Positions 50,405 through 59,227 of a stretch of 64,000 nucleotides of DNA are shown piece by piece; the stretch's first letter is position 1, and each line of letters begins with the position of its first letter. Source of the DNA: Secundilactobacillus collinoides DSM 20515 = JCM 1123 (GTDB lineage: Bacteria; Bacillota; Bacilli; Lactobacillales; Lactobacillaceae); NCBI RefSeq assembly GCF_001435975.1, contig NZ_AYYR01000054.1, forward strand, positions 1 through 64,000, given 5' to 3'. The translations under genes were made by a program, and so were the position numbers. The notes beneath the pieces were generated by a model, which saw only the letters and a list, made by a program, of their open reading frames with translations, had not been told where the DNA came from and did no database searches.

Positions 50405-50677
50405 AGAAAAGCGCCCCTGAACGATTAAATCGTTCAAGGACGCTTCCGCGTGGTGACCACCTTAGTTCGCAGCCCGTTCACACGAGTTGCCTCATCGAGT
50501 ACGTACTCATACTCCGACCTGATAGTGGCGGTCCAACCACTAGCTCTCGAAAAAGCTAATTTTGTCACTCATCTTTGACAACAAGGTCATGACGCCTTTT
50601 CACCACCGGCGCTCGCTTAGCATGACGCTCATCGTTACTCCATGAATCACATTTCATCACGAACTATTAACTTAACT
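50405..50677 (-). promoter_or_regulatory. T-box riboswitch leader
   Basis: On the minus strand AAGGTGGTCACCACGCGG (50463-50446) is a T-box core. It is followed by a terminator hairpin, AAGCGTCCTTGAACGA pairing with TCGTTCAGGGGCGCTT, and a T-rich run (50445-50401). Upstream, hairpins TAGTGG...CCACTA and TTAGCT...AGCTAG are stems II/III. Stem I holds GCTAAGCGAGC and a GGTGGTG distal loop; GTGATTCAT pairs with ATGAGTGAC at its base. The 3' side of the putative specifier loop reads GTCAAAG. The codon cannot be fixed by eye. Confidence 0.82.
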
Positions 50678-50683
50678 GGGGTT

Positions 50684-50713
50684 ATTCTACTAGTTTTCAA
50701 TTAGAAAAGTCAA
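50684..50713 (-). promoter_or_regulatory. Promoter of the T-box leader
   Basis: Minus strand -35 TTGACT (50713-50708), 18-bp spacer, -10 TAGAAT (50689-50684). Start expected near 50677. Confidence 0.7.
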
Positions 50714-50979
50714 CCTTTTTCTAATTATATTCTCATTTCGTGTACAAATTATTCTGTGATATCGGTTTGGCTTTAATCGTGTTGGGCGATTTGGTATGGT
50801 GTTGAAATCGTCACTGAAACGTCACCGCTGTGAGCCGTTTCAGCACATTGTCACGGTGAAACAGCTTGAGGGTGCTGATGCTAATTAATAGGATCTAACC
50901 TGTACTGACTTTCGAGTAGCGTTCACATCAAGTATAATAGTGGCAAAAGTGTCTCTGGATACAGGAAGGAAGTGTTGCC

Positions 50980-52365
50980 ATGCAGCCGTTTATGAGCCGC
51001 GACACCATAAATGTGAAACTGATTCGGTATTTGGATGATCAACTAGAGGCTGTCCCGCTTGGGCAGGTTGCGCAGGCTCTATCGATTGATCGCAATACGG
51101 TGAAGACCCACATTGCTGAGCTGCAAACGTTGATTCAGCAACACTTTTCCACAACCGATATGACACTGACCTTTTCAGCACAGGCTGGCGTACAATTTCA
51201 GCGACGGGCGACCGTTAATCTCAATCAGATCATGCTATTACTAACGGATGAATCGTTAATGACGAAACTTGTGAAATCAACGTTTGACGGTGTTCTTCAC
51301 AGTCTTGGCCAGTTCAATGATTTGAACTTTGTGAGTGACTCGACAGCGAAGCGCCATGTAAAGGACCTGCAGTCCCATCTGGCGTTGTTTGGGTTGCACT
51401 ATTCCCCCGCCAGTCATGAACTGGTGGGAGATGAGGCGATGGTGCGGTTGTGCTATTATCGGGTTTATTGGGAGACTTATTCACACTTTGAGTGGCCTTT
51501 TCCACAGTATTCACAGACTGCAATTATTGACAAAATTCAAAATTGGCTGCATGCTCGTCGCATTCACTTAGGCAAAGCGGCTCAGCTTCAACTGGCCTAT
51601 TGGTGGGTGATCATGACTCAGCGTCAACGCCAGGGGCATCAAATTGAGCTGCCGCAACCCGTTTTAGAGGCGCAGGTTCAGGACCAGTCGATTGCCCAGT
51701 GGATGGCACCATTGGCTGCGACGGGTCAGGAAGCTGTTTTCCTGAGCTATTGCTGGGCGTTCTTCTGTATTCACCAACAGCCGGTCGTGCTTAAGGTGGG
51801 TCAGCAGGTTCAGGCGGCTTCCCGGCAGACACTGCAAAAATTGGAGAGCCTGTTTGGTAAAGGACTGAATCCTGTAGCCGCAGAAACGATGATGACGCAA
51901 CTTAATTTGAACCACAGTTACAGTTTGATTTTTCAAACAGGTGGCCTGATTTTAGAACGTGACACGCTGGTGCAAACACTGAAACAGCGGCGACCGTGGC
52001 TGGTGGCTGAATTAACCACACTGCTGAATGAACTGCAAACGACTGGTAATCCGGCGTTTCAAAACCAATCGTACCTGCTCGTTACCCTGGTGCCGCTAGT
52101 GCTGCGCTATTTTGATACAAGCGTCTTAAATCCGACACTTAACATTTTTCTGGCACTGGATGCGACCTCGGCTTACCGGGTTTGGCTGGAAAAAGAAATC
52201 ATGACCCAGCTTGCTGACCAATATGCGGTGCGGTTTGTTGCTCGGCGCGCGGATAGTGAGCTTGTGATTTCTAACTTAGATATGGCCGTCAGTCAACCGT
52301 TAATTTCAATCAATACACCGCCGAATCGCCGTGATTGGGCGACACTAAAGACATTTCGACTTTGA
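50980..52365 (+). CDS. Mga-like transcriptional regulator
   Basis: A 461-residue protein; AGGAAGG precedes the ATG. The N-terminal HTH_Mga (VPLGQVAQALSIDRNTVKTHIAELQTLIQ, about 22-55) is followed by a second HTH-like segment (about 110-135, FVSDSTAKRHVKDLQSHLALFG). A long helical central part follows, as in Mga/AtxA/PRD regulators. No obvious PRD His motif. Divergent from the T-box/MFS unit and upstream of the PEP mutase-like pair, so it may control one or both. Confidence 0.75.
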   Translation: MQPFMSRDTINVKLIRYLDDQLEAVPLGQVAQALSIDRNTVKTHIAELQTLIQQHFSTTDMTLTFSAQAGVQFQRRATVNLNQIMLLLTDESLMTKLVKSTFDGVLHSLGQFNDLNFVSDSTAKRHVKDLQSHLALFGLHYSPASHELVGDEAMVRLCYYRVYWETYSHFEWPFPQYSQTAIIDKIQNWLHARRIHLGKAAQLQLAYWWVIMTQRQRQGHQIELPQPVLEAQVQDQSIAQWMAPLAATGQEAVFLSYCWAFFCIHQQPVVLKVGQQVQAASRQTLQKLESLFGKGLNPVAAETMMTQLNLNHSYSLIFQTGGLILERDTLVQTLKQRRPWLVAELTTLLNELQTTGNPAFQNQSYLLVTLVPLVLRYFDTSVLNPTLNIFLALDATSAYRVWLEKEIMTQLADQYAVRFVARRADSELVISNLDMAVSQPLISINTPPNRRDWATLKTFRL

Positions 52366-52411
52366 AGGGTCATTTTTTCATCACGTCATGATGAAAGAGT
52401 GACCTTTTTTG
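52365..52411 (+). terminator. Terminator of the Mga-like gene
   Basis: AAGGGTCATTTTTTCATCA pairs imperfectly with TGATGAAAGAGTGACCTTTT, then T-run, directly after the stop codon. Confidence 0.75.
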
Positions 52412-52477
52412 TGCGTGGATTACTCGTTAGAATTGCAGACAATCACTAATTTGTTTTTAATAAACGGAGGCATACAT

Positions 52478-53233
52478 ATGACAATTTCAGCAGCAAGTTT
52501 TACTAGTAAGCAACAAGTCATCGTTCCCGGAGTTGCGGATGCACAGTCTGCACAGACGGTGCAAGAAGCCGGCTTTGAAGCCGCATACCTCAACGGCTAT
52601 GACGTTGTGCAGGCGCAAATAGCCCAAACAAACGAAGGGTTGACCTCACCATCAGAGGTCAGCGACGTATTGCGCCACGTGAAGGAAAACGTTGCTGGTC
52701 CGGTTATCGTGGACGCTCAATCTGGATTTGGGAATCAATTGACCACCTATTTCGTGGTTCAGGATCTGGAACGTTCTGGCGCGGCCGGCATCGTGATCAA
52801 CGACCAGATTTTCCCAGCGCACACGGCAAATGACGAAGCGGAAAGCATTGAATTCAGTGATTTTGTGGCGAAGTTAAAGGCGGCCAAGGACGCTTTCGAC
52901 GACCCAGACACACTGTTGTTTGCGGAACTCGATGGGGTTAAAGATTACGGTGCTGACGGTTTAGCAAAGCGCGTGGCTTATTTGAAACAACACCAGCTCG
53001 CCGATGTTATTGTGGTGGGCCACGTCAGCGAAGAAGCGTTTGCCGACGTTGATGCCCTGGCAGTGACCCAGTCCATTGGCGCTGTGATCAACGATGTGCG
53101 TGACAGCTATTTTGACGCGCAACAGGAGACCCATTTTACAACGGTCTTCCATACTGGGACCGTTTCAGCAGCTCGTAAGCAGGCGGAACAGCAAGCAGTT
53201 CAAGCATTTAACGCAGAAGTGGAGGCTAACTAA
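52478..53233 (+). CDS. PEP mutase/isocitrate lyase family protein lacking the catalytic motif
   Basis: A 251-residue protein from the ATG at 52478 behind CGGAGG. The barrel pattern is clear (VPGVADAQSAQTVQEAGFEAAYLNGYDVV, GPVIVDAQSGFGNQ, GAAGIVINDQ). However, the metal-binding DADTGYG reads DAQSGFG, and the catalytic KRCGH segment is absent, replaced by FPAHTANDEAES. Its stop overlaps the next gene (TAATG). I infer a catalytically inactive or regulatory partner of the downstream enzyme; a changed activity is possible. Confidence 0.75.
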   Translation: MTISAASFTSKQQVIVPGVADAQSAQTVQEAGFEAAYLNGYDVVQAQIAQTNEGLTSPSEVSDVLRHVKENVAGPVIVDAQSGFGNQLTTYFVVQDLERSGAAGIVINDQIFPAHTANDEAESIEFSDFVAKLKAAKDAFDDPDTLLFAELDGVKDYGADGLAKRVAYLKQHQLADVIVVGHVSEEAFADVDALAVTQSIGAVINDVRDSYFDAQQETHFTTVFHTGTVSAARKQAEQQAVQAFNAEVEAN

Positions 53234-54126
53234 TGACAAAAGCAGATCGAATGAGAGCAGCGTTTAAACAAATGTGTTTCAGTGGCGACTTGGTCAATTT
53301 GGTGGTGGCACCGGATGCCTTGAGCGCAAAAATTGCTGAGCGGACAGGCTTTAAAGCGATTTTTCAAGCCGGTTACGCAACCTCAGCTAATAAGTTAGCC
53401 CAGCCTGATCGCGGTATCGCTGACTTCGGCCTCATGAGCAACAGTGCCCGGGAAATTATCAACGCCGTTAATATTCCCGTGTTCATTGATGCTGACACTG
53501 GTTATGGCGATGAACAAAACATTGCCCGTCTGGTACGTGTTTATGAAAGCATGGGTGCAGCCGGTTTGTTTATTGAAGATCAGACCTGGCCAAAACGCTG
53601 TGGTCACATGGACGGTAAGACCATCGTGCCCGAAGACGTTATGATCAACAAACTCAAGGCCGCTGTTGACGCCCGTCAGCACGATGATTTCTTGATTATG
53701 TCACGGACGGATGCCTACGCGGTTACGGGCCTGCAAAGCGCTATCGACCGTTCCCGCCACTACCACGAAGCGGGCGCCGACCTCGTGTTTGTCGAAGCAC
53801 CGAAAACCAAGGCAGATATGCAAAAAGTTGCCGACAGTTTCCCAGACGTGCCGGTGATGGCAAACATGATCGAAAACGGGAAGACGCCGTTGATGACCAA
53901 CGAAGAAATTCATGAAATGGGCTTCTCAATCGCCGTGCACCCGAACGTCCTGGTCTACACGGAAACCTTTGCCACAGAACGGTTGTTAAAGGATATGGTC
54001 ACCCTTGGAACGACTAAGAACCAAATGGATCAAATGGTCACGTTTCCGCAGTTCAACAAGTTTATTGGTTTGGATGATATTAATGCGTTGGAACAGAAGT
54101 ACGCGACGGCACCGATAAAGTTGTAG
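53233..54126 (+). CDS. PEP mutase/isocitrate lyase family enzyme
   Basis: A 297-residue protein. FQAGYATSANKLAQPDRG, VFIDADTGYGDEQN (Mg2+ site), FIEDQTWPKRCGHMDGK (catalytic Cys) and MSRTDAYAVTG mark an active member of the 2-methylisocitrate lyase / oxaloacetate decarboxylase / carboxyphosphonoenolpyruvate mutase group. It should cleave or decarboxylate a 2-hydroxy or oxo dicarboxylate. No prp genes are nearby. The TAATG overlap with the degenerate paralogue implies 1:1 synthesis and maybe a hetero-oligomer. Confidence 0.85.
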   Translation: MTKADRMRAAFKQMCFSGDLVNLVVAPDALSAKIAERTGFKAIFQAGYATSANKLAQPDRGIADFGLMSNSAREIINAVNIPVFIDADTGYGDEQNIARLVRVYESMGAAGLFIEDQTWPKRCGHMDGKTIVPEDVMINKLKAAVDARQHDDFLIMSRTDAYAVTGLQSAIDRSRHYHEAGADLVFVEAPKTKADMQKVADSFPDVPVMANMIENGKTPLMTNEEIHEMGFSIAVHPNVLVYTETFATERLLKDMVTLGTTKNQMDQMVTFPQFNKFIGLDDINALEQKYATAPIKL

Positions 54127-54260
54127 CGTGCAAAGCAAGGCGCCAAGGGGGCGGGGCAGAAGCAACTCTGGGCAGAAAAGTCCGGGCCTGACTTTTGTGC
54201 CCAGAGTCGCTTCTGAAGTAGCCGCCTGCCTTGCGAAGCACATTTCGGCTAGGTTATAAC
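54127..54260 (+). repeat. Dispersed palindromic repeat, copy F
   Basis: Begins at the base after the TAG stop: CGTGCAAAGCAAGGCGCCAA, GGGGGCGGGGCAGAAGCAAC, then inner hairpin CTCTGGGCAGAAAAGTC...GACTTTTGTGCCCAGAG, then GCCTGCCTTGCGAAGCACAT. Same orientation as the gene. Confidence 0.8.
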
Positions 54261-54379
54261 GAAGCACCAAAACAAGGCACCAAACAAAGGCACCAAGTCA
54301 AAAACCTGCAACACATCAATAAGTTGCCGCCATTCCAGCTAAATGGGTCAACAAACAGGTCCACAACAGAAGAAGAGCG

Positions 54380-54413
54380 CAAAAAAAGGAACCCGTAACG
54401 GTTCCTTTTTGCG
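54380..54413. terminator. Bidirectional terminator
   Basis: GCGCAAAAAAAGGAACC / GGTTCCTTTTTGCG hairpin with a CGTAAC loop, 3 nt beyond the histidine kinase stop. Confidence 0.88.
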
Positions 54414-54415
54414 TT

Positions 54416-55804
54416 TTATTCTAATTTTTGTTCTTCACTGTGAGGTTCCTTACCGTAATCAAATATCAGCGAGAAAATGCTGCCGTGCGGAACGTTATCC
54501 ATCACCGTTAACTGGGCGTGGTTCAATTCGGCTAATTGACGGGCAATGGCCAACCCTAGGCCAGTGCCGGCAATCGTGCCGCGGATGTCGCTGCTGCGAT
54601 AGAACCGCTCAAAAATATGGGCTTTATCCTCGTCAGTAATCCCGGTGCCCTGGTCGATGACTTGGACGCGGACTTGCTTTTCCGAGGCTGAGAGTACCAG
54701 CTGGATCGGTTCGGTGGCTGGTGTATACTTGCCCGCGTTATTGAGCAGGTTAATGATGATCTGTTCAATGCTGTCGGCGTGGGCGGTGATGTGGATGCCA
54801 GCTGGGATAGTTGTGTTGAGGGGCTGTTTTAACTGTGGCCGCATTTTATCGGCAATATCGTTGAGCGCCTCGCTAAAATTATACGATGTCAGCGGAAGTA
54901 CCGCTCTGTCGGCCCGAGACAACGTCAAAAGTTCCTCAACCAGGGACTGCATTTGATGCGACTCATCGTTGATATAGTTGACCGATTTGGCGATGACCTC
55001 GGGGTGTTCTTTCCCACGCCGCTGAATCAACTGCGCGTGACTGCGGATAGTGGCGATGGGCGTTCGCAGTTCGTGAGCCGCGTTGGATATGAAGAGCTTT
55101 TCTTGCTCTGATTGTTTGTACAGACGGCCAAGCAAGCGGTTGAAACTATTCGCCAAGTCCGTGACCTCCGTTGGCCGGTTGGGTACTGGAAGCTGAAACG
55201 ATGATTGGTGATCGCCCGTTGAAGCGGCGCCAGCACTATCTGTTAGGGCACTCAGCGGCTTAGTAATTCGCTGTGAGACGACTTTAATATAAATGGGGGT
55301 AATGATCAGTGTCAAAATTAAAATGAAAATGGCAACCAAGATGACCCTTGCCAGCAATACAAATTGAGTATCCAGGCTGACCCACAATTGGTAATCAATG
55401 CCTTTGGCGTGACCGCTGTTGTAGTATTCAAAACCGCTATCGCCAACGTAATACAGGTGGCGTGTCAGCGGGATCCTGAGGCGTTTGTGGGCCAATAAAT
55501 TTTTGGTGCCGGGAGAGTAGTAATATTTGGCGTCCGCATCCTTGCGCATATTGTGGACCCGGACGTGACTGGTACTGGTATCCAGTGTGCTGTTGAGGCG
55601 CCAGTTTTCCCAATCATCGTCGCCATCAATGACCGTGTTTTTTAAACTATTAATAATGTGTTGCGAGTTCAACGCACTTGTTTCTAACAATTCGTGACCC
55701 ACTGCGACAACGGTGGTCAAACTGGACAACAGAATGATCAGCGTGACTAAAAACAGAAAGCTTCGCAGCATAATGGCGGAACTGTTTTGTTTGAATTTTG
55801 TCAT
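54416..55804 (-). CDS. Sensor histidine kinase
   Basis: A 462-residue protein from the ATG at 55804 (GAGG 7 nt upstream; GTG at 55813 is less likely). Helix 1 at about 12-34, an extracytoplasmic region of about 120 residues, helix 2 at about 148-170 and then HAMP. The dimerisation domain is SNAAHELRTPIATIRSHAQ (phosphorylated His), and the ATPase domain has IINLLNNAGKYTP, DQGTGITDED and GTGLGLAIA. Pairs with the response regulator 14 nt upstream. The extracytoplasmic signal is unknown. Confidence 0.92.
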   Translation of the reverse strand: MTKFKQNSSAIMLRSFLFLVTLIILLSSLTTVVAVGHELLETSALNSQHIINSLKNTVIDGDDDWENWRLNSTLDTSTSHVRVHNMRKDADAKYYYSPGTKNLLAHKRLRIPLTRHLYYVGDSGFEYYNSGHAKGIDYQLWVSLDTQFVLLARVILVAIFILILTLIITPIYIKVVSQRITKPLSALTDSAGAASTGDHQSSFQLPVPNRPTEVTDLANSFNRLLGRLYKQSEQEKLFISNAAHELRTPIATIRSHAQLIQRRGKEHPEVIAKSVNYINDESHQMQSLVEELLTLSRADRAVLPLTSYNFSEALNDIADKMRPQLKQPLNTTIPAGIHITAHADSIEQIIINLLNNAGKYTPATEPIQLVLSASEKQVRVQVIDQGTGITDEDKAHIFERFYRSSDIRGTIAGTGLGLAIARQLAELNHAQLTVMDNVPHGSIFSLIFDYGKEPHSEEQKLE

Positions 55805-55818
55805 GGGCGACACCTCGC

Positions 55819-56517
55819 TTAATCGTTTACGGATAGCACGTAACCCACGCCGCGAACCGTGTGAATCAGTTTTGTCTTATCTGGGAACCGGTCAATTTTG
55901 TTACGAAGGTACCGAATATAGACGTCCACGATGTTTGACTGACCGTCAAAATTGACACCCCAGATAGCATCGAGCAGCTCGTCGCGGGTGAATGTTTTGC
56001 CAACATTTTTCATTAACTCCAAAAGCAGATTGAATTCACGCTGGGTCAGTTGAATATTGTGATCACCGCGAGTGACCTGCAGCTTGGTGGTGTCAACGAC
56101 CAGATCGTCTAACTGGTAAACGTCATCGGTGCCGCTGCCGGCTAATTGGCGTGGGCGGCGTAAAACAACTTGCATGCGTGCTAACAGTTCTTCGATGTCA
56201 AAGGGTTTCGTGACGTAGTCGTCCGCACCAGAAGTCAGTCCGGCTACCTTGTCACCAGTGTAGTCACGGGCGGTCAGCATGATGATCGGCACATCACTTT
56301 CCCGGCGAATTCGACGCAGAACGCCGAGCCCGTCTAACTTTGGCAGCATCCAATCCAGAATGACGAGATCAATCTGACTGAGGTTGTCGTGAAAAGTTTC
56401 GACGGCTTCCTCGCCATCGTATGCGGTCATGACGTTGTAGTCCTCAAATTGAAATTCTTCGGTCAGTGAAGCGACCAATCCACGCTCATCCTCAACCAAC
56501 AGTACTGTTTTTTCCAT
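55819..56517 (-). CDS. OmpR/PhoB-type response regulator
   Basis: A 232-residue protein with GGGGAG before the ATG. Receiver domain with acidic EDE, phospho-acceptor Asp in LVILDWMLPKL (about residue 54) and Lys in YVTKPFD. The C-terminal winged helix (LTQREFNLLLELMKNVGKTFTRDELLDAIWG, VDVYIRYLRNKI) binds DNA. First gene of a two-gene operon with the kinase. The exact parS site lies about 90 bp upstream. Confidence 0.93.
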   Translation of the reverse strand: MEKTVLLVEDERGLVASLTEEFQFEDYNVMTAYDGEEAVETFHDNLSQIDLVILDWMLPKLDGLGVLRRIRRESDVPIIMLTARDYTGDKVAGLTSGADDYVTKPFDIEELLARMQVVLRRPRQLAGSGTDDVYQLDDLVVDTTKLQVTRGDHNIQLTQREFNLLLELMKNVGKTFTRDELLDAIWGVNFDGQSNIVDVYIRYLRNKIDRFPDKTKLIHTVRGVGYVLSVND

Positions 56518-56603
56518 GGTGTTCTCCCCTTACTATCGATACTTATTATGTCTAGTGTACGTTAAAAAAAGAGTAATAGTCCTAAAAGTTGTCTTAAATA
56601 ATG

Positions 56604-56619
56604 TGTTTCACGTGAAACA
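56604..56619. other. parS site (ParB/Spo0J binding)
   Basis: TGTTTCACGTGAAACA is a perfect 16-bp palindrome and matches TGTTNCACGTGAAACA exactly. Intergenic, between the divergent response regulator and SDR genes. Confidence 0.9.
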
Positions 56620-56784
56620 ATATGGTGGGGACTTACCCAGATTAACCAACATGATTCGTGAACTGTGGTTTAACATCACAGATTTAAGTGCATGTTGGTC
56701 CACTTTGGCGTGTAAAAATGGTATTGTGAGATTATGAAAACGAATACATTGCTGTTATCGGCTACCTTAGGAGGTTAACTCATT

Positions 56785-57552
56785 ATGGGAAAATTACAGG
56801 ATAAAGTTGCGATTGTTACCGGTGCAGGTTCTGGAATGGGACTGGCCATCGCGACAGCCTACGCGCATGAAGGCGCCAAAGTTGTGCTGGCGGATATTAA
56901 CGCGGAGACCTTAAATAAAGTAGAAAAGGCAATCACAGAAGCGGGGGACACCGCAACCAGTGTCACGGCAGATATGTCGAAGGAAGATGATATCAAAAAC
57001 CTTGTCAAAGAGGCTGTTGACACTTACGGTTCCCTAGACATTCTTGTCAATAACGCCGGTATCATGGACAACTTTAAGACGGTGGGCAATGTTTCAGATG
57101 ATCTCTGGAATAAAGTCATCGCCATTAACCTGACAGGGCCGTTTTTAGCTAGCCGGGAAGCCATCAATGTCATGAAGGACCAGGAGCACGGCGGCGTGAT
57201 TATCAACAATGCGTCGGTCGGTGGTTTGTTTGGCGCCCGCGGTGGGGCAGCATACGCCGCTTCTAAGCATGGCCTATTAGGATTAACGAAGAATATTGCA
57301 GCAACTTATGGCACCTTCGGCAATATTCGTGCCAACGCCATTGCACCGGGGAGCGTTGCCACAAACATTGGGAACAGCATTACCGATCCGGATCCGTTAG
57401 GCGGCCAAGCAATTGCGGCCACTGGTGCGAACGACTCACCAATGGGCCAACCGGAACAGATCGCCGCAGTGGCGGTGTTCTTAGGCTCCGAAGACTCCAA
57501 TTTTGTTAACGGTGACGTAATTAAAGCTGATGGTGGTTGGACAGCCAGATAG
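56785..57552 (+). CDS. SDR-family oxidoreductase
   Basis: A 255-residue classical SDR with AGGAGG before the ATG. TGAGSGMG, VLADINAET (Asp favours NAD), NNAG, NNASVGG (Ser) and YAASK are complete. Terminal VIKADGGWTA. Similar to the glucose 1-dehydrogenase / 3-oxoacyl reductase-like group common in lactobacilli. Followed by a terminator and then a MerR gene. Confidence 0.83.
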   Translation: MGKLQDKVAIVTGAGSGMGLAIATAYAHEGAKVVLADINAETLNKVEKAITEAGDTATSVTADMSKEDDIKNLVKEAVDTYGSLDILVNNAGIMDNFKTVGNVSDDLWNKVIAINLTGPFLASREAINVMKDQEHGGVIINNASVGGLFGARGGAAYAASKHGLLGLTKNIAATYGTFGNIRANAIAPGSVATNIGNSITDPDPLGGQAIAATGANDSPMGQPEQIAAVAVFLGSEDSNFVNGDVIKADGGWTAR

Positions 57553-57569
57553 TGCGGCATTAAATCAAC

Positions 57570-57615
57570 AATAAAAAGCGTGACCACCAGGTTTTGACTT
57601 GGTGGTCACGCTTTG
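57570..57615 (+). terminator. Terminator of the SDR gene
   Basis: AAAGCGTGACCACCA pairs with TGGTGGTCACGCTTT around a 10-nt loop, 18 nt after the stop codon. Confidence 0.85.
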
Positions 57616-57659
57616 TTACATTGAAGGCATTCATATGGACAAGAAAGGTGGGAAGTGAC

Positions 57660-58478
57660 TTGCAAAACCGGTTTTCAATTGGTGAAATGGCCGCAATTCA
57701 CCAAACGACAATTAAAACGCTGCGGTATTATGATCAAATTGATTTGTTCAAACCGGCCATTGTTGCGCCGGATTCTGGCTATCGTTACTACACTACCGAA
57801 CAGTTTGAACAGTTGAACACGATTCAGTACCTTAAGCAATTGGGACTGTCGTTAAAGGAAATCAAAGCACACTTGGATAAACGTGATATCAACCATTTTA
57901 AAGCATTATTACAAGAACAACAGCGGTTGACCGAGGCTAAAATTCAGGACCTTGAGCGTGTAAAGCACCGGTTTGAAAACCGAATCGCTGACCTTGATGT
58001 TGCGCAGAAGGCCCATCAGCTTGAGGTACCATTTATCAAAACATTGCCTGAACGATACGCCGTCAAACTGACTGGCGTCATTCATGATGAGCCGGAGTTT
58101 GAACTCTCCCTGCGTCAACTGCAGGCCGCCGCAAATTTAACCCCGTCGATCTTCATCGGCGGGGTCGGGCTGTCGGTAGCCGCGGACCAGGTTCTGGCCC
58201 ATCATTACCACAACTATAACGCGGTGTTCATTTTCGTTGATCACGATGACACCAGCAGTCAATTACGAATCACGATTCCCGCGGGCCGCTATGTGTGCTG
58301 TTACTACAACGGTAATCACAGCGATTCCGACCACGTGTACGATGCGATGCTGGCTAGCGTTTCACAGCACGGCGCCCAAGTGACCGGCAACGCCATTGAA
58401 CGAACCATCATCGACCAGTATGTTTCTAGCCTGCCGAAGGATTATTTAACCGAGATTCAGATGCCGATTAGCAATTGA
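57660..58478 (+). CDS. MerR-family regulator with GyrI-like effector domain
   Basis: A 272-residue protein from a TTG start; AGGTGGGAAG lies 6-14 nt upstream. The frame is open to 57594, but that covers the terminator. HTH: FSIGEMAAIHQTTIKTLRYYDQIDLFKPA. A coiled-coil linker (about 75-115) and a C-terminal domain with KTLPERYAVKLTG and GRYVCCYYNGNHSDSDHVYDAML follow, the layout of BltR/BmrR-type regulators that bind hydrophobic cations or drugs. It lies 60 nt upstream of a DUF554 membrane protein gene. Confidence 0.87.
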   Translation: MQNRFSIGEMAAIHQTTIKTLRYYDQIDLFKPAIVAPDSGYRYYTTEQFEQLNTIQYLKQLGLSLKEIKAHLDKRDINHFKALLQEQQRLTEAKIQDLERVKHRFENRIADLDVAQKAHQLEVPFIKTLPERYAVKLTGVIHDEPEFELSLRQLQAAANLTPSIFIGGVGLSVAADQVLAHHYHNYNAVFIFVDHDDTSSQLRITIPAGRYVCCYYNGNHSDSDHVYDAMLASVSQHGAQVTGNAIERTIIDQYVSSLPKDYLTEIQMPISN

Positions 58479-58537
58479 CTCGTCCCCTACTGGAGGGTTT
58501 ATTCTTAGTAAAAGACATTTGAAGGGATAAACACACT

Positions 58538-59227
58538 ATGATTGGCACAATTTTTAACACGGTAATGATCATCATTGGCAGTACAGCGGGCAGCATCTTT
58601 AAGAAGGGTATCAAACCCGCTTACCACGAGATATTGATGCAGGCGCTTGGACTGGCGGTCGTCCTTCTTGGACTGAACACCAGTATTCAGCATATGCCAA
58701 ACAGCAAGTATCCGGTCTTATTCATTGTGAGTTTAGCACTGGGCGGGCTGCTGGGGCAGTGGTGGCGGTTGGAAGAACACTTTGATCACTTATTGGCCCG
58801 ATTTTCCGGCAAAAGCAACCTCGCTGAGGGCCTCTCAACGGCAATTTTACTTTTTTGTATCGGGACATTATCCATCGTCGGCCCCATTGAGGCGGCATTG
58901 AAACACAACTATACTTATTTGCTGACAAACGGCATGCTCGATGGCATTACGTCAACGGTTTTAGCATCTTCCTTTGGCGTCGGTATCATGGCCGCGGCGG
59001 TTGTTTTATTTGTCTGGCAGGGCAGTATCTATCTGTTGGCAACCTTGATGCACGCGGCAATCAGCAACGCGCTGTTGAATGAGATATCAATCGTTGGGGG
59101 CGTGCTGATCCTGGCTTCGGGTCTGAGTATTTTGGGTATTAAAAAAATGCACACGTTGAACTTGTTACCATCGTTGCTGGTGCCACCGCTGTTTTTTGTG
59201 GTGCTTGGACTGCTGCATTTGGGTTAA
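58538..59227 (+). CDS. DUF554 (YqgA-like) membrane protein
   Basis: A 229-residue protein with GAAGGG before the ATG and about seven membrane helices. MIGTIFNTVMIIIGSTAGSI, ALGGLLGQWWRLEEHFD and GLSTAILLFCIGTLSIVGPIEAAL match the DUF554 family. Paralogue of the gene at 35944. Probably the same transcript as the MerR gene upstream. Function unknown. Confidence 0.83.
   Translation: MIGTIFNTVMIIIGSTAGSIFKKGIKPAYHEILMQALGLAVVLLGLNTSIQHMPNSKYPVLFIVSLALGGLLGQWWRLEEHFDHLLARFSGKSNLAEGLSTAILLFCIGTLSIVGPIEAALKHNYTYLLTNGMLDGITSTVLASSFGVGIMAAAVVLFVWQGSIYLLATLMHAAISNALLNEISIVGGVLILASGLSILGIKKMHTLNLLPSLLVPPLFFVVLGLLHLG

Noticed and set aside
53443-53456. Further Noc-like site AGTGCCCGGGAAAT
   Set aside because: Two mismatches and inside a coding region; not distinguishable from chance.
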